From NCBI GenBank assembly GCA_022419385.1, contig JAJUBI010000002.1, positions 1,240,001 through 1,304,000 of the forward strand: a DNA stretch of 64,000 bases, in the 5' to 3' direction. Shown here piece by piece: positions 21,949-32,820 of the stretch. A program made the translations under genes and the position numbers. Origin of the DNA: Paraconiothyrium sp. Pb-2020. Lineage: Eukaryota; Ascomycota; Dothideomycetes; Pleosporales; Didymosphaeriaceae. Position 1 is the first letter of the stretch, and every line of letters begins with the position of its first letter. Below the pieces are notes generated by a model that was given only the letters and a program-made list of their open reading frames with translations, ran no database searches and had not been told where the DNA came from.

Positions 21949-23506
21949 GATGCCAATCGGCTACGACCTAGCCTTCGAGCCCGAGGCTCCGTACGTATAC
22001 CAAACCTGCAATGTGGATTTGAGAGTCTGGTGATGAGAGTCATTAATGCGTCGCTCCCACGCGGGCAGCAATACAGAAGCGAAGACACGAGCGCGGCTAC
22101 AAGACGAAGATAACAGAGCGTGTGGCCGTGATGAATGAAAGTGGCTTCCGAACTCCAAAGTTTCAGCTACCACGGTGCCACGCAAATGCACTACTCGATG
22201 TGGGTCCATGGTCCGGACGCTGTGCCCTGATTCATGCATTCCGTTGCGATTGATTTGTTCCGTAGGGAGCAGGAACCAAGTAGCGCTCCAAGAATCATGA
22301 GCGGATCTCTACACCCGTCGGTAATCTTAATGACAGTGCTGCTAGTCATCGTACATCAGGCTGCCGCTAGGTGCGACCGGCTCCAGTCCGCTCGAAAGTT
22401 TGTCCAACAGCCGCGAATGCGACTCCCCGGGGACCTCCAAAAGAGGGATCGATTGGATCGGAGCTTAATGAAACTAACGTGGAGAGCGGCAGTGATGAAA
22501 ACAGCGATGAAGAGTCTATGTACATGGCCGGACGAACTGATCGTGGGTGGCGCGCCCCGTGGAGTATCACCACCACACTTGGCACATGTGGAAGAACGGG
22601 CGCGCTGCTCACATGTATTCGGCTGGGCTTGGACAATATTGCAGGCTCTGGTACATTGCGTACCCGCGATGTTGAGGTTCTGATCGTTGCAGGGCGTGTG
22701 TCGTGCAGATCAGATGCGCGCCCAGCCCTCAACCTTGGAACTCCCGAGGTAGCGTGACACCAAAAATCCCCTCCATGCATCGCGACTTCGCGGTCCGCCC
22801 CGTCGCTTCGCCACCTGTACCATGTCGGAGCGCTTCCGCCGCAGTGTCTCATTTCCAAATTTCTTTGTGCATATGTTTGTCTACCTGTGCGGAACGTGAA
22901 GTCGTTTTATGTCTCGCAATTATGGACAGCGCCTCTGACGCTTGCATCAACCTACTTGTGCGTGTGGGAACACCCCGGCCTGTCTCCCACTAATCTTGTT
23001 CGTGGGCAATTTGGGAGGCTGCTTTTACAGGAACAATGTTGTACGCTAATATAAACAAACATCAACTGCCTCCTGTCGCAGATATTCGGCTCAGGCCGTT
23101 TGTGTCGTCTAGTAGCCTTCTGTTTGGGTCCACATTCAGCCCTCTCCCATCCAGTTCAACCGAGATCTTGCTCATCACATCGCTGCACTAAGTCACGCAT
23201 CGGTCAGAATCCTGGAGCACTACGCACCGACAAACGAAGAATTACATATGCTCATTGCGATCTCGCACGCTATGTCTCTTGCTATTTGCCTTGTTTGCGA
23301 TGAATTTAAACAAACGCCCCGCCGCAATGTTCGTACGCAAAACCCGTTGGACTACATAACAGCCCCAGCTGCGGTCCTCCAACAACAGGCTCGGGACGTT
23401 CGGTAGATAGGAACTGACCATCTCGTTACGCTCCTGTGCTTTCCCTTTGGATTAACATTTTGGAATTGCACTAAGGCCCCTTTTCTACTTCCTCAATTGC
23501 ATCGCT
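21949..23506. promoter_or_regulatory. Long divergent intergenic region, PTH11-like / CCCH gene
   Basis: About 1.56 kb separating divergent starts. Two overlapping opposite-strand frames (22367-22858) are open, but neither has a domain or consistent splicing, and the plus-strand one has only a short acidic Ser-rich run. I treat it as regulatory DNA. A pyrimidine-rich leader (TTTTCTACTTCC) comes just before the CCCH start. Confidence 0.4.
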
Positions 23507-25105
23507 ATGGCCATTCATGCTCAGGCCCTATCTTCGCCTTCGGCTTTGCCGAAGACGGTGCGCTACTACATCGAGAGGAACCCTGGGAACCTACTGATCC
23601 CGCTCATACCGGTCGACCAGCTACTGTACCAACCTCAAGGAGTCCCTACGCAACTCAGTAAGCGACAGATCTCCGACGAGAAATGGCAACGTGTTACTGG
23701 AGCAACGGAAGCTGCGGTCGTGCTTCCGGGTTTGCCCCGTTCTCCTGTAATTCCAACATACCGAGCACCGGACTACAATGTGATGGTAGATGCAGCTGTC
23801 CAAGTGACAGAGCAAAATAGCGAGCCCGAGCCCAAGCCCGAGCCCTCTGCTGCTGCGACCCATCTAGCCCTAATCGTCGAGCAGCACGAGTGCAAGCATC
23901 AACAGCGTGACATCAAGAAAAAGAAACAAACGCACGCCGAGTCAGTTTCCTTATCAATGAGCACCAATGCCCCTCCCATTGTTCAACGCAACCTTACCTT
24001 GACGTCTGCCAACCATTGCGACCGACAAGATTCTTCGACTGGACCAGCGAAAGCACAAGGGGCTATCGAGAGACAGCCTTCGATCAGGACACATATGAAC
24101 GATTACCATATGGCCCCACGAAGTGCTCCACTGCCTGAAATCCGGAGGAATGTGGCCATGAAGGATGAGGATAACGACATCGCTCGCGAGTTACACACCG
24201 AGACCCCTCGCGCATTCGACTCAAGGATCGAGAAGGATCAGCTCACGACAGATATCAGCAACGATAGCAGATACAGGCTCCTCGGTTTACGTACCACCTC
24301 CACACGCCCCAACAGCCAACCTAAAATCTTCTGCACTCATTGGATATCCACTGGAGAGTGCTCTTGGGGTTTCCGATGCAGGTACAAGCATGAAATGCCT
24401 TCTCTTGACGTCCTGAAGAAAGAAACTGGCTTTCGTGCGGTGCCGCGATGGTACAAAGAGAAGATGGCAATACAGGGCCGGGGTCCAACCTGGATAGAAC
24501 GGCGAATGGAGGCGCAAAAGGAGGGCCACAGCCACAGCGATGGCATGGAGGTGCATAGCCCACGTGAATTCCCGGACCCTTCTTTCTTGAAAAGTTTGCA
24601 ACGAGACAGCGGCGGCGATGCGAAGCAGGATGTGCGCAACAAGAGAGTTGGTCAGGAGCGCTCCCTGATGTCATCATTGATCGACGTCGATCCGCCTACC
24701 CTACCTATTAATCCCATCGATTCCGATCACTCGGCTTCGGACCTGGATGAACTCCCTCCTCCAACCACCACACCTACTGAGAACAACAAACGGACACTGA
24801 CTACCCTTCGTCGTCATTCACAGATCTCTTGGTCGTCTGACACCACTGACAATTCCCTGCCTGTGAAGCAGCCTTCTAAGCCAACATCTCCCTCTAATAA
24901 GGTCAAGCTAGGACCAGCTCCGAAGCCTAAAATGGGCCTCTCCGCATCCAAGTACGCACCTACCGGACATGAGATCTTGGTCGCTAAGATTCGTCACGCT
25001 CCTGTTCAGGCTCAGACTTCTCGTCAGAATGAGAGCTCCACCAGTGAGGAAGATGTTGCGATGACACATAGAGGACACCACGTGATGGAGCAGTCTCTCC
25101 TATAA
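23507..25105 (+). CDS. CCCH zinc-finger protein, probable RNA-binding
   Basis: Single-exon 532-residue protein, mainly disordered and rich in Ser, Pro, Thr and charged residues. One CCCH finger stands near residues 280-298: FCTHWISTGECSWGFRCRYKH, that is C-x8-C-x5-C-x3-H, the spacing of RNA-binding tristetraprolin-like fingers. A conserved-looking stretch after it (EMPSLDVLKKETGFRAVPRWYKEK) is typical of fungal CCCH proteins in this group. Earlier, a Glu-Pro-Lys repeat (EPEPKPEP) and a Lys-rich run (DIKKKKQ) may serve for nuclear import. The N-terminal ~40 residues (VRYYIERNPGNLLIPLIPVDQL) look ordered. The RNA target is unknown. The start is the first ATG of the frame and its context is good. 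Confidence 0.8.
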   Translation: MAIHAQALSSPSALPKTVRYYIERNPGNLLIPLIPVDQLLYQPQGVPTQLSKRQISDEKWQRVTGATEAAVVLPGLPRSPVIPTYRAPDYNVMVDAAVQVTEQNSEPEPKPEPSAAATHLALIVEQHECKHQQRDIKKKKQTHAESVSLSMSTNAPPIVQRNLTLTSANHCDRQDSSTGPAKAQGAIERQPSIRTHMNDYHMAPRSAPLPEIRRNVAMKDEDNDIARELHTETPRAFDSRIEKDQLTTDISNDSRYRLLGLRTTSTRPNSQPKIFCTHWISTGECSWGFRCRYKHEMPSLDVLKKETGFRAVPRWYKEKMAIQGRGPTWIERRMEAQKEGHSHSDGMEVHSPREFPDPSFLKSLQRDSGGDAKQDVRNKRVGQERSLMSSLIDVDPPTLPINPIDSDHSASDLDELPPPTTTPTENNKRTLTTLRRHSQISWSSDTTDNSLPVKQPSKPTSPSNKVKLGPAPKPKMGLSASKYAPTGHEILVAKIRHAPVQAQTSRQNESSTSEEDVAMTHRGHHVMEQSLL

Positions 25106-25676
25106 AACGACAAGTTTCCTCCGATTGCTGCAGCATGCAGCCACATTCAGACATTTCTCGCTTGTATAAAGCGGTGCCTCTGTGACACACGATATTACGG
25201 CTATATAACACGGATTCAACAGTAGTTGTGGAGTACTACAGTCACTTCTATGGTTATGAGCGAGTGACGTCTATCATCCCGGCTTCCCTTCACTTTAATT
25301 CATTTCAATTCGTTCCTTTGTTATAGACTTCTGACATTTGCTGAATTTCTTTATCGACTCGTCGAGATCTCGCTGAGCAACGTGGCATCGTGGAGGATTG
25401 ATGCGGGCTTATTTTACGGTTATGAAATACACGCCCATGCTGTTATCATGACAGCCAGATCGCTGAGTTGTAGTTTTGATTAGTACTATACACGCTGCTT
25501 TTTTTTCATATTGACTAATCCTTTGTCGCTGTTCTGTAATTGCCTCACGCAGCAACTTCACTGCTCCGGCGTGCAACCCAAGGACCACATGCTTATGCCT
25601 TATGACGAATTCCAGTTGCCCACCCGCACCACTCGTTCCCCCATTGGTCACCTGATAATCTTCGTTTCCACATGTC
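25106..25676. other. Convergent 3' region, no gene seen
   Basis: 570 bp between convergent stop codons. It is AT-rich, with a T run near 25500. A minus-strand open frame here (25409-25702) is the unspliced read-through of the next gene, not a separate gene. Confidence 0.5.
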
Positions 25677-26706
25677 CTACTTATCTCCATCCCCCGGCGC
25701 ACTACCCGGGTCCTCGAAGTACGAGCAAAGCGGATTCCGATAGTCTGTTGCGCGTTAGCACATTTCTTCCCAACCAGCTCTTTCTAGATCTTTCTGGGAC
25801 ATGACAACAACAAATAAACTCACAATCGCCCTCTGGACTTTCCCAAAAGTCCGAGTTTTTCACATAGCAGAAATCTGTAGTCTCGCTCCACCACGTCCCG
25901 TTCGTCTCCACTAAACATTGCAGCCAGACCTCCTGATTGAACACATATCTCGTTTCCACACTGCACGTCTCCTCTGCGCAACTATGACAGAGTGCATAGT
26001 CCTCACCCACCGTAACATTGATCAGATAGCTTGGGGTGAAAACAGCCGGCTCAGGCTCAGGCGCGGCAGCTCTCTTGTCTACCTCGCTGGTCCCGTTCTT
26101 ATTGAAGTGTGTTGCGATTTCTAGAAATGGTATCGGACCGCAGGGATCGAGGTATGTTACGTCTGGCTTGGAGTAGAGATTCTTCTGCGCCACGTAGCAG
26201 TTATTCGTCGTCTTCATCCAGTACGGATCGTCAATGATCATCTGTCCTTCCGGCGTCCAGCACGTTAACTCCACGTCTGTTTCTTCATTCAGATAAGCCA
26301 CCGTATCACAGTCGATTGCAGGACAGATTCTGCACTCAGTCTTGTATTGTAATGTCGCATCCTCTAGCGTGAGGTCCTCGTCTTCTGACCCGCGGCCGCA
26401 GTAGGGAAGTGCGGAAGTGTAGTCCGTTGTATTGTCCGTGAGATCGTATTCAGTGACGTAGCAGTTGGAAGTGGAACGCAGCCAGAGTGTGGTGTCGACT
26501 ATGCGGGTGCCGCGCGTCCAGCATGTTGCGTTGACAATGTCTCCTCCGGAGTAGTAAAGAGTATTTGGGCATAGGGAATGAGGACAAGTCTTGCATTCTG
26601 TGTTGAAGTCCGCAAATGTTTCAATGGCGGCGGCGGTCGTGTTTCCTGCTGCCCTGTCAAAGACGAGTAGGAGCGGCAGGGCCCGCACCAGGAGCTGTAG
26701 TCCCAT
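25677..26706 (-). CDS. Secreted protein with three six-cysteine repeats (18 Cys)
   Basis: Exons 26706-25824 and 25744-25677 (phase 1, 79-bp intron, branch GCTAAC) give 316 residues. Residues 1-20 are a signal peptide. The rest is three copies of one module, each with six cysteines: C38, 41, 46, 62, 82, 103; C125, 128, 133, 149, 170, 189; C240, 243, 248, 264, 280, 301. In all three, C-x2-C-x4-C-x15-C is exact, followed by a Trp-rich stretch and a CYV motif (NCYVTEYDL, NCYVAQKNL, FCYVKNSDF). The last exon supplies the final cysteine. The W...CYV pattern recalls bacterial SH3-like modules, but this is only a resemblance. A dibasic DKR at 210-212 between modules 2 and 3 could be a kexin site. N-glycosylation sites are plentiful. 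Function unknown; a secreted structural or effector-like role is a guess. Confidence 0.85.
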
Positions 26707-27520
26707 GACAGGCTGTTAGCCCGTGTCCTTTGGAGGGAGTCGGCAACGGCTCTGGTATTGGTGAAGTTCGGAGTACGTTTGCTGGAAATGCGCGAGATCG
26801 AAACAGCGCGACAAGAGATCTGGGGGCCCCACACCGAAGCGGCTGAGCCAGATTTCCCGGGGTATGAAGAGTGATCGTCGGGCTGATGGAAGCTGGTATG
26901 CACAGATATATAGTCTCCTACGCGCTCACGAGAAAGCGAGGCTCAGGAATATATCAGCTGGCGGCACGGTTGCCGTCGCACTCATTTGCGAGACCAAATG
27001 CTCAGGTTCAAAGGTCCAGATTCTTAGCAATCTCCGTACTCGCGTTGATTCTAAGGTAAGCTGTTGAACCGAGAGCCAATTCTGAGCTTCCTTATAGATG
27101 TGGTAACGCATCCGCGCCGAGAGAATCATGATGCACGAGCAGCCAATAGCAGGATGCACCTTATACTGATTGAATCTAATATACGAGAATGGCTCTTCTC
27201 TGGGAAACGATGTACATTGCCGCGTTCCGGGGGGCGCTAGATTGGTTTAGGCTGAAATGCACGGCATCCATGAATGCCAAAGACGAATTTTAGGTTACAC
27301 TAGACAGCTTACAAAAGGGTCTGAAACAAAAGTGCATCGCCTTATCGAGAGAAGAGGGAAATGGCTGTTGCCATCATGTACAGAATGATTACGCGTAGTA
27401 GAATCCCGCGCTTGTATCCGGTCTTCACCATGAAAGGGCATGTATATGCTAATCGCAGATTTTGTGACTTTGCTACCTCATGTACTTCTCGTCGCCGTGG
27501 AATCATCTCTGGAGCGTCTG
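26707..27520. other. Intergenic, no gene seen
   Basis: About 810 bp: promoter of the 18-Cys gene and 3' region of the AA8 gene, both minus strand. Plus-strand open frames in 26864-27067 and 27361-27799 are shadows or chance. Confidence 0.4.
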
Positions 27521-28194
27521 TCAGACTTTCGGCGCAGCGGCCCATCCTTTCCACGTAGCAAAGTCTTTGCTTCGGGCTTTGAACAAGTCGAAAGTGACCT
27601 GCCCTTGCGACGTATGTTTCGAAACAGGACTGGCTGCATTGGTTTTGTTGGAAGGTGCGGCAGAATTGAGTGCATATCCCAATACGGTCGAATTGGCATT
27701 GGAAGAAAATGTAGTTCCGTCGGATTGGATACATTTAGAGCAAACGAACGTATAGGTCCAATGCGTGGCATTGACATAGGTCCCGTTTGCGATAGGTAAC
27801 TGCGCGAAGTTGCCGGTTGCGATAGGAGGAGAGCCGTATTGGCTGGATGAGATGTTAACGGCGCCCGTATACAAGAGCATGATGGGTATACTCACGCAGT
27901 TTTCCTGAAAGAGCTGACAACAGCGTTGCTATTGGGCCACGCCAGTACCAACAATGCGTTCTTCATGGGTCCAGCCAGGCTGGCGCCACTCCAGCCTGTC
28001 CCTTTGCCACCAATCGTAACAATGAAATCTGTGTTACCCGTAGGATCATCTGGCAGCGCGATCCCTAGAAAGTATCCGGTTGTGTGCTGGTAAGCCTGGA
28101 AGGTGATCCCAGACTTGACATCCGTATATGGGGCGGCTGTTTGCGCACCAACGAACGTGGCAATGCCGCCAAGAAATAGCGCAGAGAGCTTCAT
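27521..28194 (-). CDS. Stand-alone AA8 cytochrome domain protein (cellobiose-dehydrogenase-type, haem b)
   Basis: Secreted electron-transfer protein related to the cytochrome domain of cellobiose dehydrogenase, which passes electrons to lytic polysaccharide monooxygenases. Exons 28194-27896 and 27842-27521 (phase 2, 53-bp intron, branch GTTAAC) give 206 residues. A signal peptide (MKLSALFLGGIATFVGA) precedes YTDVKSGITFQAY and the core GWSGASLAGPMKNALLVLAW. The haem-ligand Met is M77 in AGPMKNALL and the ligand His is H176 in PVSKHTSQG, by alignment with the known Met/His pair. The C134-x2-C137 pair (FVCSKC) is also conserved. There is no dehydrogenase, cellulose-binding module or membrane anchor after the domain, so this is a single-domain cytochrome with an unknown reductase partner. 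Confidence 0.9.
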
Positions 28195-28970
28195 GGCAAT
28201 GGAATGTAGGTCCAAGACTTATGGTTGTGATATCGAGTGACGATTTTGGATTGTGTATTTTGCGGCCGTTCCCCAAAGTTATATGCCCTTGAATCCTCAC
28301 GGCAGGGCGAGGGTTGCAGGACCATTTGCCCACCGTTTCATCCAGCCCTCTTGGTTGGACTGACAACTCGCATGGACAAATTGCGTTCATCCAAGCTACG
28401 TCTTGGTGAGCGTGGTTCTCTTCGCTATGACGCTCTTGCATGATCGTGATAGTGAGCACAGATAAGTCATCAAAGATGCGCGGCATTGGATTGGTGAACT
28501 GCCCTTAGCACACTCAATACGAATATACGCAAGTTAGAAAGCTCCAGGGGCTCACAGAAATTAAACGAGAACCGAGGGCAGTTGTCTGGTAGATCTTGAT
28601 GAGGGAAATGAAGACGGGCTGTAGATTGGAGACTTCATGGGAAGAACCAAAGCGAGGTATATTTGTGATCGGCAGTCGTCATTGTGGTGAACTGCATAGG
28701 CCATGCCTGGCATATTGCACTTTGTTGCTGGTGCCTGTAACGATCTTCGGTCTGTTGCTACCGGGACGGGGTGTTGTAGCTTTTTCGCTTATGTTTGGAG
28801 CTCCTTTCCGACGCGCTAATTAACCGTCAGATTGGCGAGGTGACATCAGCTGCCAATGGAAGCGCTTGTGATTGTATACGATACCAGGGGAAAGCGTCTG
28901 TATGCCTAGAACGTACCTTTGTCAAGTTTCGCACACGTTGTTGTTCGTTGTAGCATGGTGCAGCAAGTGA
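28195..28970. other. Intergenic, no gene seen
   Basis: About 775 bp, promoter of the AA8 gene and 3' region of the CorA-like gene. No supported frame. Confidence 0.4.
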
Positions 28971-31127
28971 TTAGAAAACGCTCGATTGTCTCGGTCTCGT
29001 GGTGCCCAGGACCTCAAAATTCCTGAACCCGCTGGGTTTGATACCTCTTGCTGTTTCCCTCAGAGCGGGGTTATTTGACCTTTTCCTTCTCTTCTTGTTC
29101 TCCTTCCATGCAATGAACCAGTCTACTATTGAACTGCCATAGAACGCTAGGAATATTGCAAAGGCAACTGTGCCGGCTGTCAGGCTGCCAGCAATGATCC
29201 AGAAGAGGCCTTGAGTTCGCTCCATGTCTCGAATATCTGCGAAGTTCATGCCAAAGAAGGATGAAACGAAGCTGAGCGGAAGAAAGATTATGGTGATAAT
29301 GGTGAAGACTAAAATCGCCTTACCGTGATCCTCGAGACGAATGTTAACTAGTTGAATTGTTCGATTGATTAACGTATTGCTGTTGTCTCGCAGATCACAC
29401 AGGTCAACGTACTCGCGCTGCAAGTTTCCAAGAAGTTGCGCACTTGGATCCGCAAGGTGGCTGGACGACATCTGACGGTAGGTGGCGATGTCCGAGGGAG
29501 GTATTGTATAACCGGCATCGCGATGGTGAAATTCTCTTGCCGAGTTGTGTGAGTAAGCTCGGTTTCTACCCGACTTTAAAGCCCCTTGTAACTTCCTGAT
29601 CAGTTCTATCTGTTGCTCCATGATCTGAATGATGATGTTGAGCTCTTCTTGGACCTGTAGAAGATGCATGACGAGAGACGTAGAAGGGCTCCGGTGTAAA
29701 CGATATTGCAGGTGGCCAAGATAGCTTGCGTAACGGTCCGATAGACATAACGGGATGTCCGACCAGAAGCTCCGGTGAAGCATGCCGAGTGCTCCACTCA
29801 GAGAGGTGATTACATGAGTGGTAGCAGTATATTCTTGCTCAGTGGATGTATTGACGAATGCATTGCGGATACCTCTGAAAGATATCTCCATGATACGCGC
29901 TGAAAGCTGGAGCGGTGGCCACCGCGACTTCCATGATTGATTGCTAGAGAAGGTCACAATGTGACGTGCGTCAATGACCAAGATCCAGAGCTCATCGACA
30001 TTGAGGCTTTTTGGATAGTGCCCATACCTAAAGGTGGGGGCACAGAGTCAGTGTAATGTTCACAAATCAGGGAAGTGGGCAAACTAGCCAGCGTCGGACT
30101 TTCAAGTCGAGGTTGCGGTCCGTCAACCATGGTTTATGCTTTGTAAACACTTGTTGTGACTCGCGATCTGCAGTATCTTCAAGGCGATAAAAGTGCTGTA
30201 GAATAGATCTGAGAAGATGTGACGAGCTTCGGGAGGATTGATATCCTTCTCTTGGGTCGATTTGAAACCTCAGAGGTGGTGGCTCACCCTCTACTGTCCA
30301 ATCCAAGAATGGGACGCTGAGAAGCATTGGTTCATTGGACAAGTCATTATCGTCAACGATGCCGTCGAGCAAATACTGGAAGAAAGGTGCAAAGTAGCGG
30401 CCATGTTTTGAGAACCTTTCTTGCTGATACACGCAATGCTCGAGCTGCTGCAATGCTGTTACAATGTGGGAGGGCTTTTCGTTCCAATCGGACAGAGCAA
30501 TGAGACATCCAGACAAGTAATCAGAGAACTTGCTAGATATGTGTATCCAACGCAGCTTCCTGAATTCCGCAGGATCTGATACACCCTGCTGCACGTCATT
30601 GCTTCGCAGACAATTCATCCAACCGTACTGGTTCGCCAGGTTGCGCATATTCATTTGTTCGCTTCTGTTCGCGGTGAGTCTTTCATAAGGTATAGTGTTC
30701 GCCAAACGATCTCTATCCTCCAATGCTGGCAACAGCGTCGAGCTCATAACCTCCCGCATCTCCAACATTCCGTCAGGAGCGGTCCTCCATCCGGCGTCTT
30801 CAAGGCGAACATCGTGCACTTGCAATTGCGCCGGGCTTAGCCTCCGATTCCTCCAGTATTGGTCGGACTGCCAGTCCACCTGCACCGGCGTGGACCCTTT
30901 GGGTAAGTCTGCAAACATCTCGATCATCGTTCACAGCGAGTAATATCATTGTCTCGACTGGAGACGATGTTGCGAGATTCGCGCTTCAGCTCGGACCTAC
31001 GCGTTAGGGGGCTGGAATGCGAGCATGGACGCTTGACTTTTTTGGGATAGAGCTGCTTGCACGGAATTCTAAAGTCGATGACGTCCGAGTCTGACCGTAA
31101 GCGGCCATGTGATTGGCCACTGGCCAT
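28971..31127 (-). CDS. CorA-like divalent-cation transporter family protein, with GC-AG intron
   Basis: Membrane protein of the CorA Mg2+ channel superfamily, fungal long form. Exons 31127-31001, 30908-30089 and 30027-28971 give 667 residues. The C-terminal part holds two transmembrane helices: the first ends in the family signature FVSSFFGMNF (GMN, the selectivity loop), and the second is GLFWIIAGSLTAGTVAFAIFLA, followed by a basic tail (KENKKRRKRSNN). The cytosolic ~550 residues include VDELWILVIDARHIVTFSS and a long helical stalk. Intron 1 is 92 bp. Intron 2 (30088-30028, 61 bp) begins GC, not GT; only this boundary keeps the frame (RRW|YGHYPK). The start at 31127 leaves ~150 bp to the divergent DUF2231 gene. 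Whether it truly carries Mg2+ is not shown; many fungal relatives are uncharacterised. Confidence 0.9.
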
Positions 31128-31276
31128 GTTGTTGTGCCTGGAGGCACTCGGCTCTCCGCAGCTCAACAATCAGTGGAATTCTATATCAAGTCAGCCATAG
31201 AATCATCTCAAGGCGTACATCCGCACGAGAAAATCAGCACGTAGAAAAAGAAATCCCGAGCATTCTACAAAGGACA
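31128..31276. promoter_or_regulatory. Bidirectional promoter, CorA-like / DUF2231
   Basis: 149 bp between divergent ATGs, the tightest head-to-head pair in the window. No TATA box is apparent. The two membrane-protein genes may be co-regulated from here. Confidence 0.5.
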
Positions 31277-31859
31277 ATGGCTGGAAAGTGAGTATTATGT
31301 CTGCAATGTGAGAGCTTGGGCTGTGAGTACTAACAGAAACAGGCACCCGACACATCCCGCAACGGTCCACTTCCCACTGACGTTCACCTTCCTGACGGGA
31401 GCTCTCGATGCACTCTACTTAGCCTCAGTGACGCCTGCAACTGCTGGTTTTGTGGCAACGGTGTTCAAGACCCTCGACATTGCGATCCCGACTTCTCTTC
31501 TCCCCACCCTCTCCTACTATTCCACGATCTTAACACTCATCACTGCCATACCGGCCGTCATCTCCGGGGCCCTCGAACTCCAGCCCGTTATCGCACGCGA
31601 CGGTTTTGGTTCTAAGAAAGCCCAGACGGGTGTGCTACATGCTTTGATAAACGACATCACCGTCTTTGGCGCGGCATACAACTGGTGGGTGAGGAGGACT
31701 ACCACAGGCTTCGTACCTGATACAACCAATGTTGCGATCAGTGCTGCACTAGCGGTACCCGCAAGCTTCTTTGCGGCCTATCTTGGCGGTCATCTTGTCT
31801 ATCAGTATGGCATGGGTGTCGGACGTGGCAGCGGTAGCAATGCAAAGAAGGTGCAGTAG
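31277..31859 (+). CDS. DUF2231 membrane protein with 11-nt first exon
   Basis: Small membrane protein of the DUF2231 type (four-helix, often described as haem- or redox-associated in bacteria; function in fungi unknown). Exon 1 is just 11 nt (31277-31287, MAG plus two bases), then a 55-bp intron (branch ACTAAC), and exon 2 is 31343-31859. Together they give 175 residues. Conserved HPTHPATVHFPLTFTFLTGALD opens the first helix. Further hydrophobic segments lie at SYYSTILTLITAIPAVISGA, LINDITVFGAAYNWW and AISAALAVPASFFAAYLGGH. The two near-N-terminal His residues (HPTHPATVHF) and the H of VLHAL and GGHLVY are the likely functional ones. Without splicing, the frame would start at 31308 out of family register, so the micro-exon is needed. 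Confidence 0.85.
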
Positions 31860-32149
31860 GAAGAAAGAGACAAGCAAATCGACAAGATGGCGAGATGATA
31901 AGGCTGATAGGGTACGCTATATAGCTACTGTACTAAATATCTCTATGTGCAATCAAACATATAGCTCACGGATAACAGTAATGAATTCGCCAATGAAGCC
32001 AAGGCCCAGAAGATTTCAAAATTATCTCTCATGATTGACCCTCGGCCCTGTCAATCAAATTTACACCGTCCTTAACCATGCTCCTTCCCGCCTTAACACA
32101 TTTGAGCAATAGCTGTGTACAATTCACCAACAAGTTCAAGAGCATCCCA
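31860..32149. other. 3' region, no gene seen
   Basis: 290 bp downstream of the DUF2231 stop. AT-rich, no supported frame. Confidence 0.4.
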
Positions 32150-32437
32150 TCACATCCCCTTCGCAACCATGAAGTTCACCGACACCGGCAGCTCCTCTTG
32201 TGCAGTGATCGTTCTCACATACGGCGCCTCCCCAATCGGCACTGTGAAATTCGGCGCCTCAGCAAACCCGGCCTTCTCAAAAGCACTGAAATATGATGGC
32301 GAAACGAGCTGATTCAAGTATTCATTGCGAGAATGTGCTCTCGCACAAGACTCAACGCACGACGGGGACGGACAATGCCAGTTGCAATTGCAGTCTTCAA
32401 TGTAACCATCTTTCATAGAGACATGCGGTGACGTCAT
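32150..32437 (-). CDS. Possible 95-residue protein, unknown
   Basis: An open frame of 95 codons with a Cys-rich start (EDCNCNWHCPSPSCVESC) and a soluble C-terminal half (FEKAGFAEAPNFTVPIGEAP). No signal peptide. Codon choice looks more gene-like than the opposite strand, and it sits alone between two plus-strand genes. I do not recognise it. It could be a small gene, a fragment of one, or chance. Confidence 0.35.
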   Translation of the reverse strand: MTSPHVSMKDGYIEDCNCNWHCPSPSCVESCARAHSRNEYLNQLVSPSYFSAFEKAGFAEAPNFTVPIGEAPYVRTITAQEELPVSVNFMVAKGM

Positions 32438-32820
32438 ATCATGCTACACTCGTACAACCGCATTATGTACATGAGAATCCAATCCAATGGCACGAGCATA
32501 GCAGCCTTTTTGTGGGTGCTGCGAAGGATAGATGTGTCTTCCCGCTCAAATGGAATAGACGCGAAGAGGGATGGTTTGACGCGAACGTGGATGGGTCCGT
32601 GCGTGCGTTGACGCGCCAAGTCTAGTCGTGCCTTCTCACATTATTCTGTTCCACTTGCGATTCCTCGTCGGCTTACTCACGCCCTCTCTACGACGCGCTC
32701 GACTCAACCATCGTTGAGATCCTGTGAACGCATCAGTAATCAAACCGAATTTCACATCCTCGGACTGAACCAAGCGTTTCACCGCACAACCGCACGCCGC
32801 GTCCGGCCCAAACGGGCAAC

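Noticed and set aside
22367..22858. Long open frames on both strands between the PTH11-like and CCCH genes
   Set aside because: They overlap each other on opposite strands, have no domain and no splice support; chance in moderately GC-rich DNA.
27342..27734. Minus-strand frame overlapping the AA8 gene's second exon
   Set aside because: Shadow in another frame of the AA8 coding exon.
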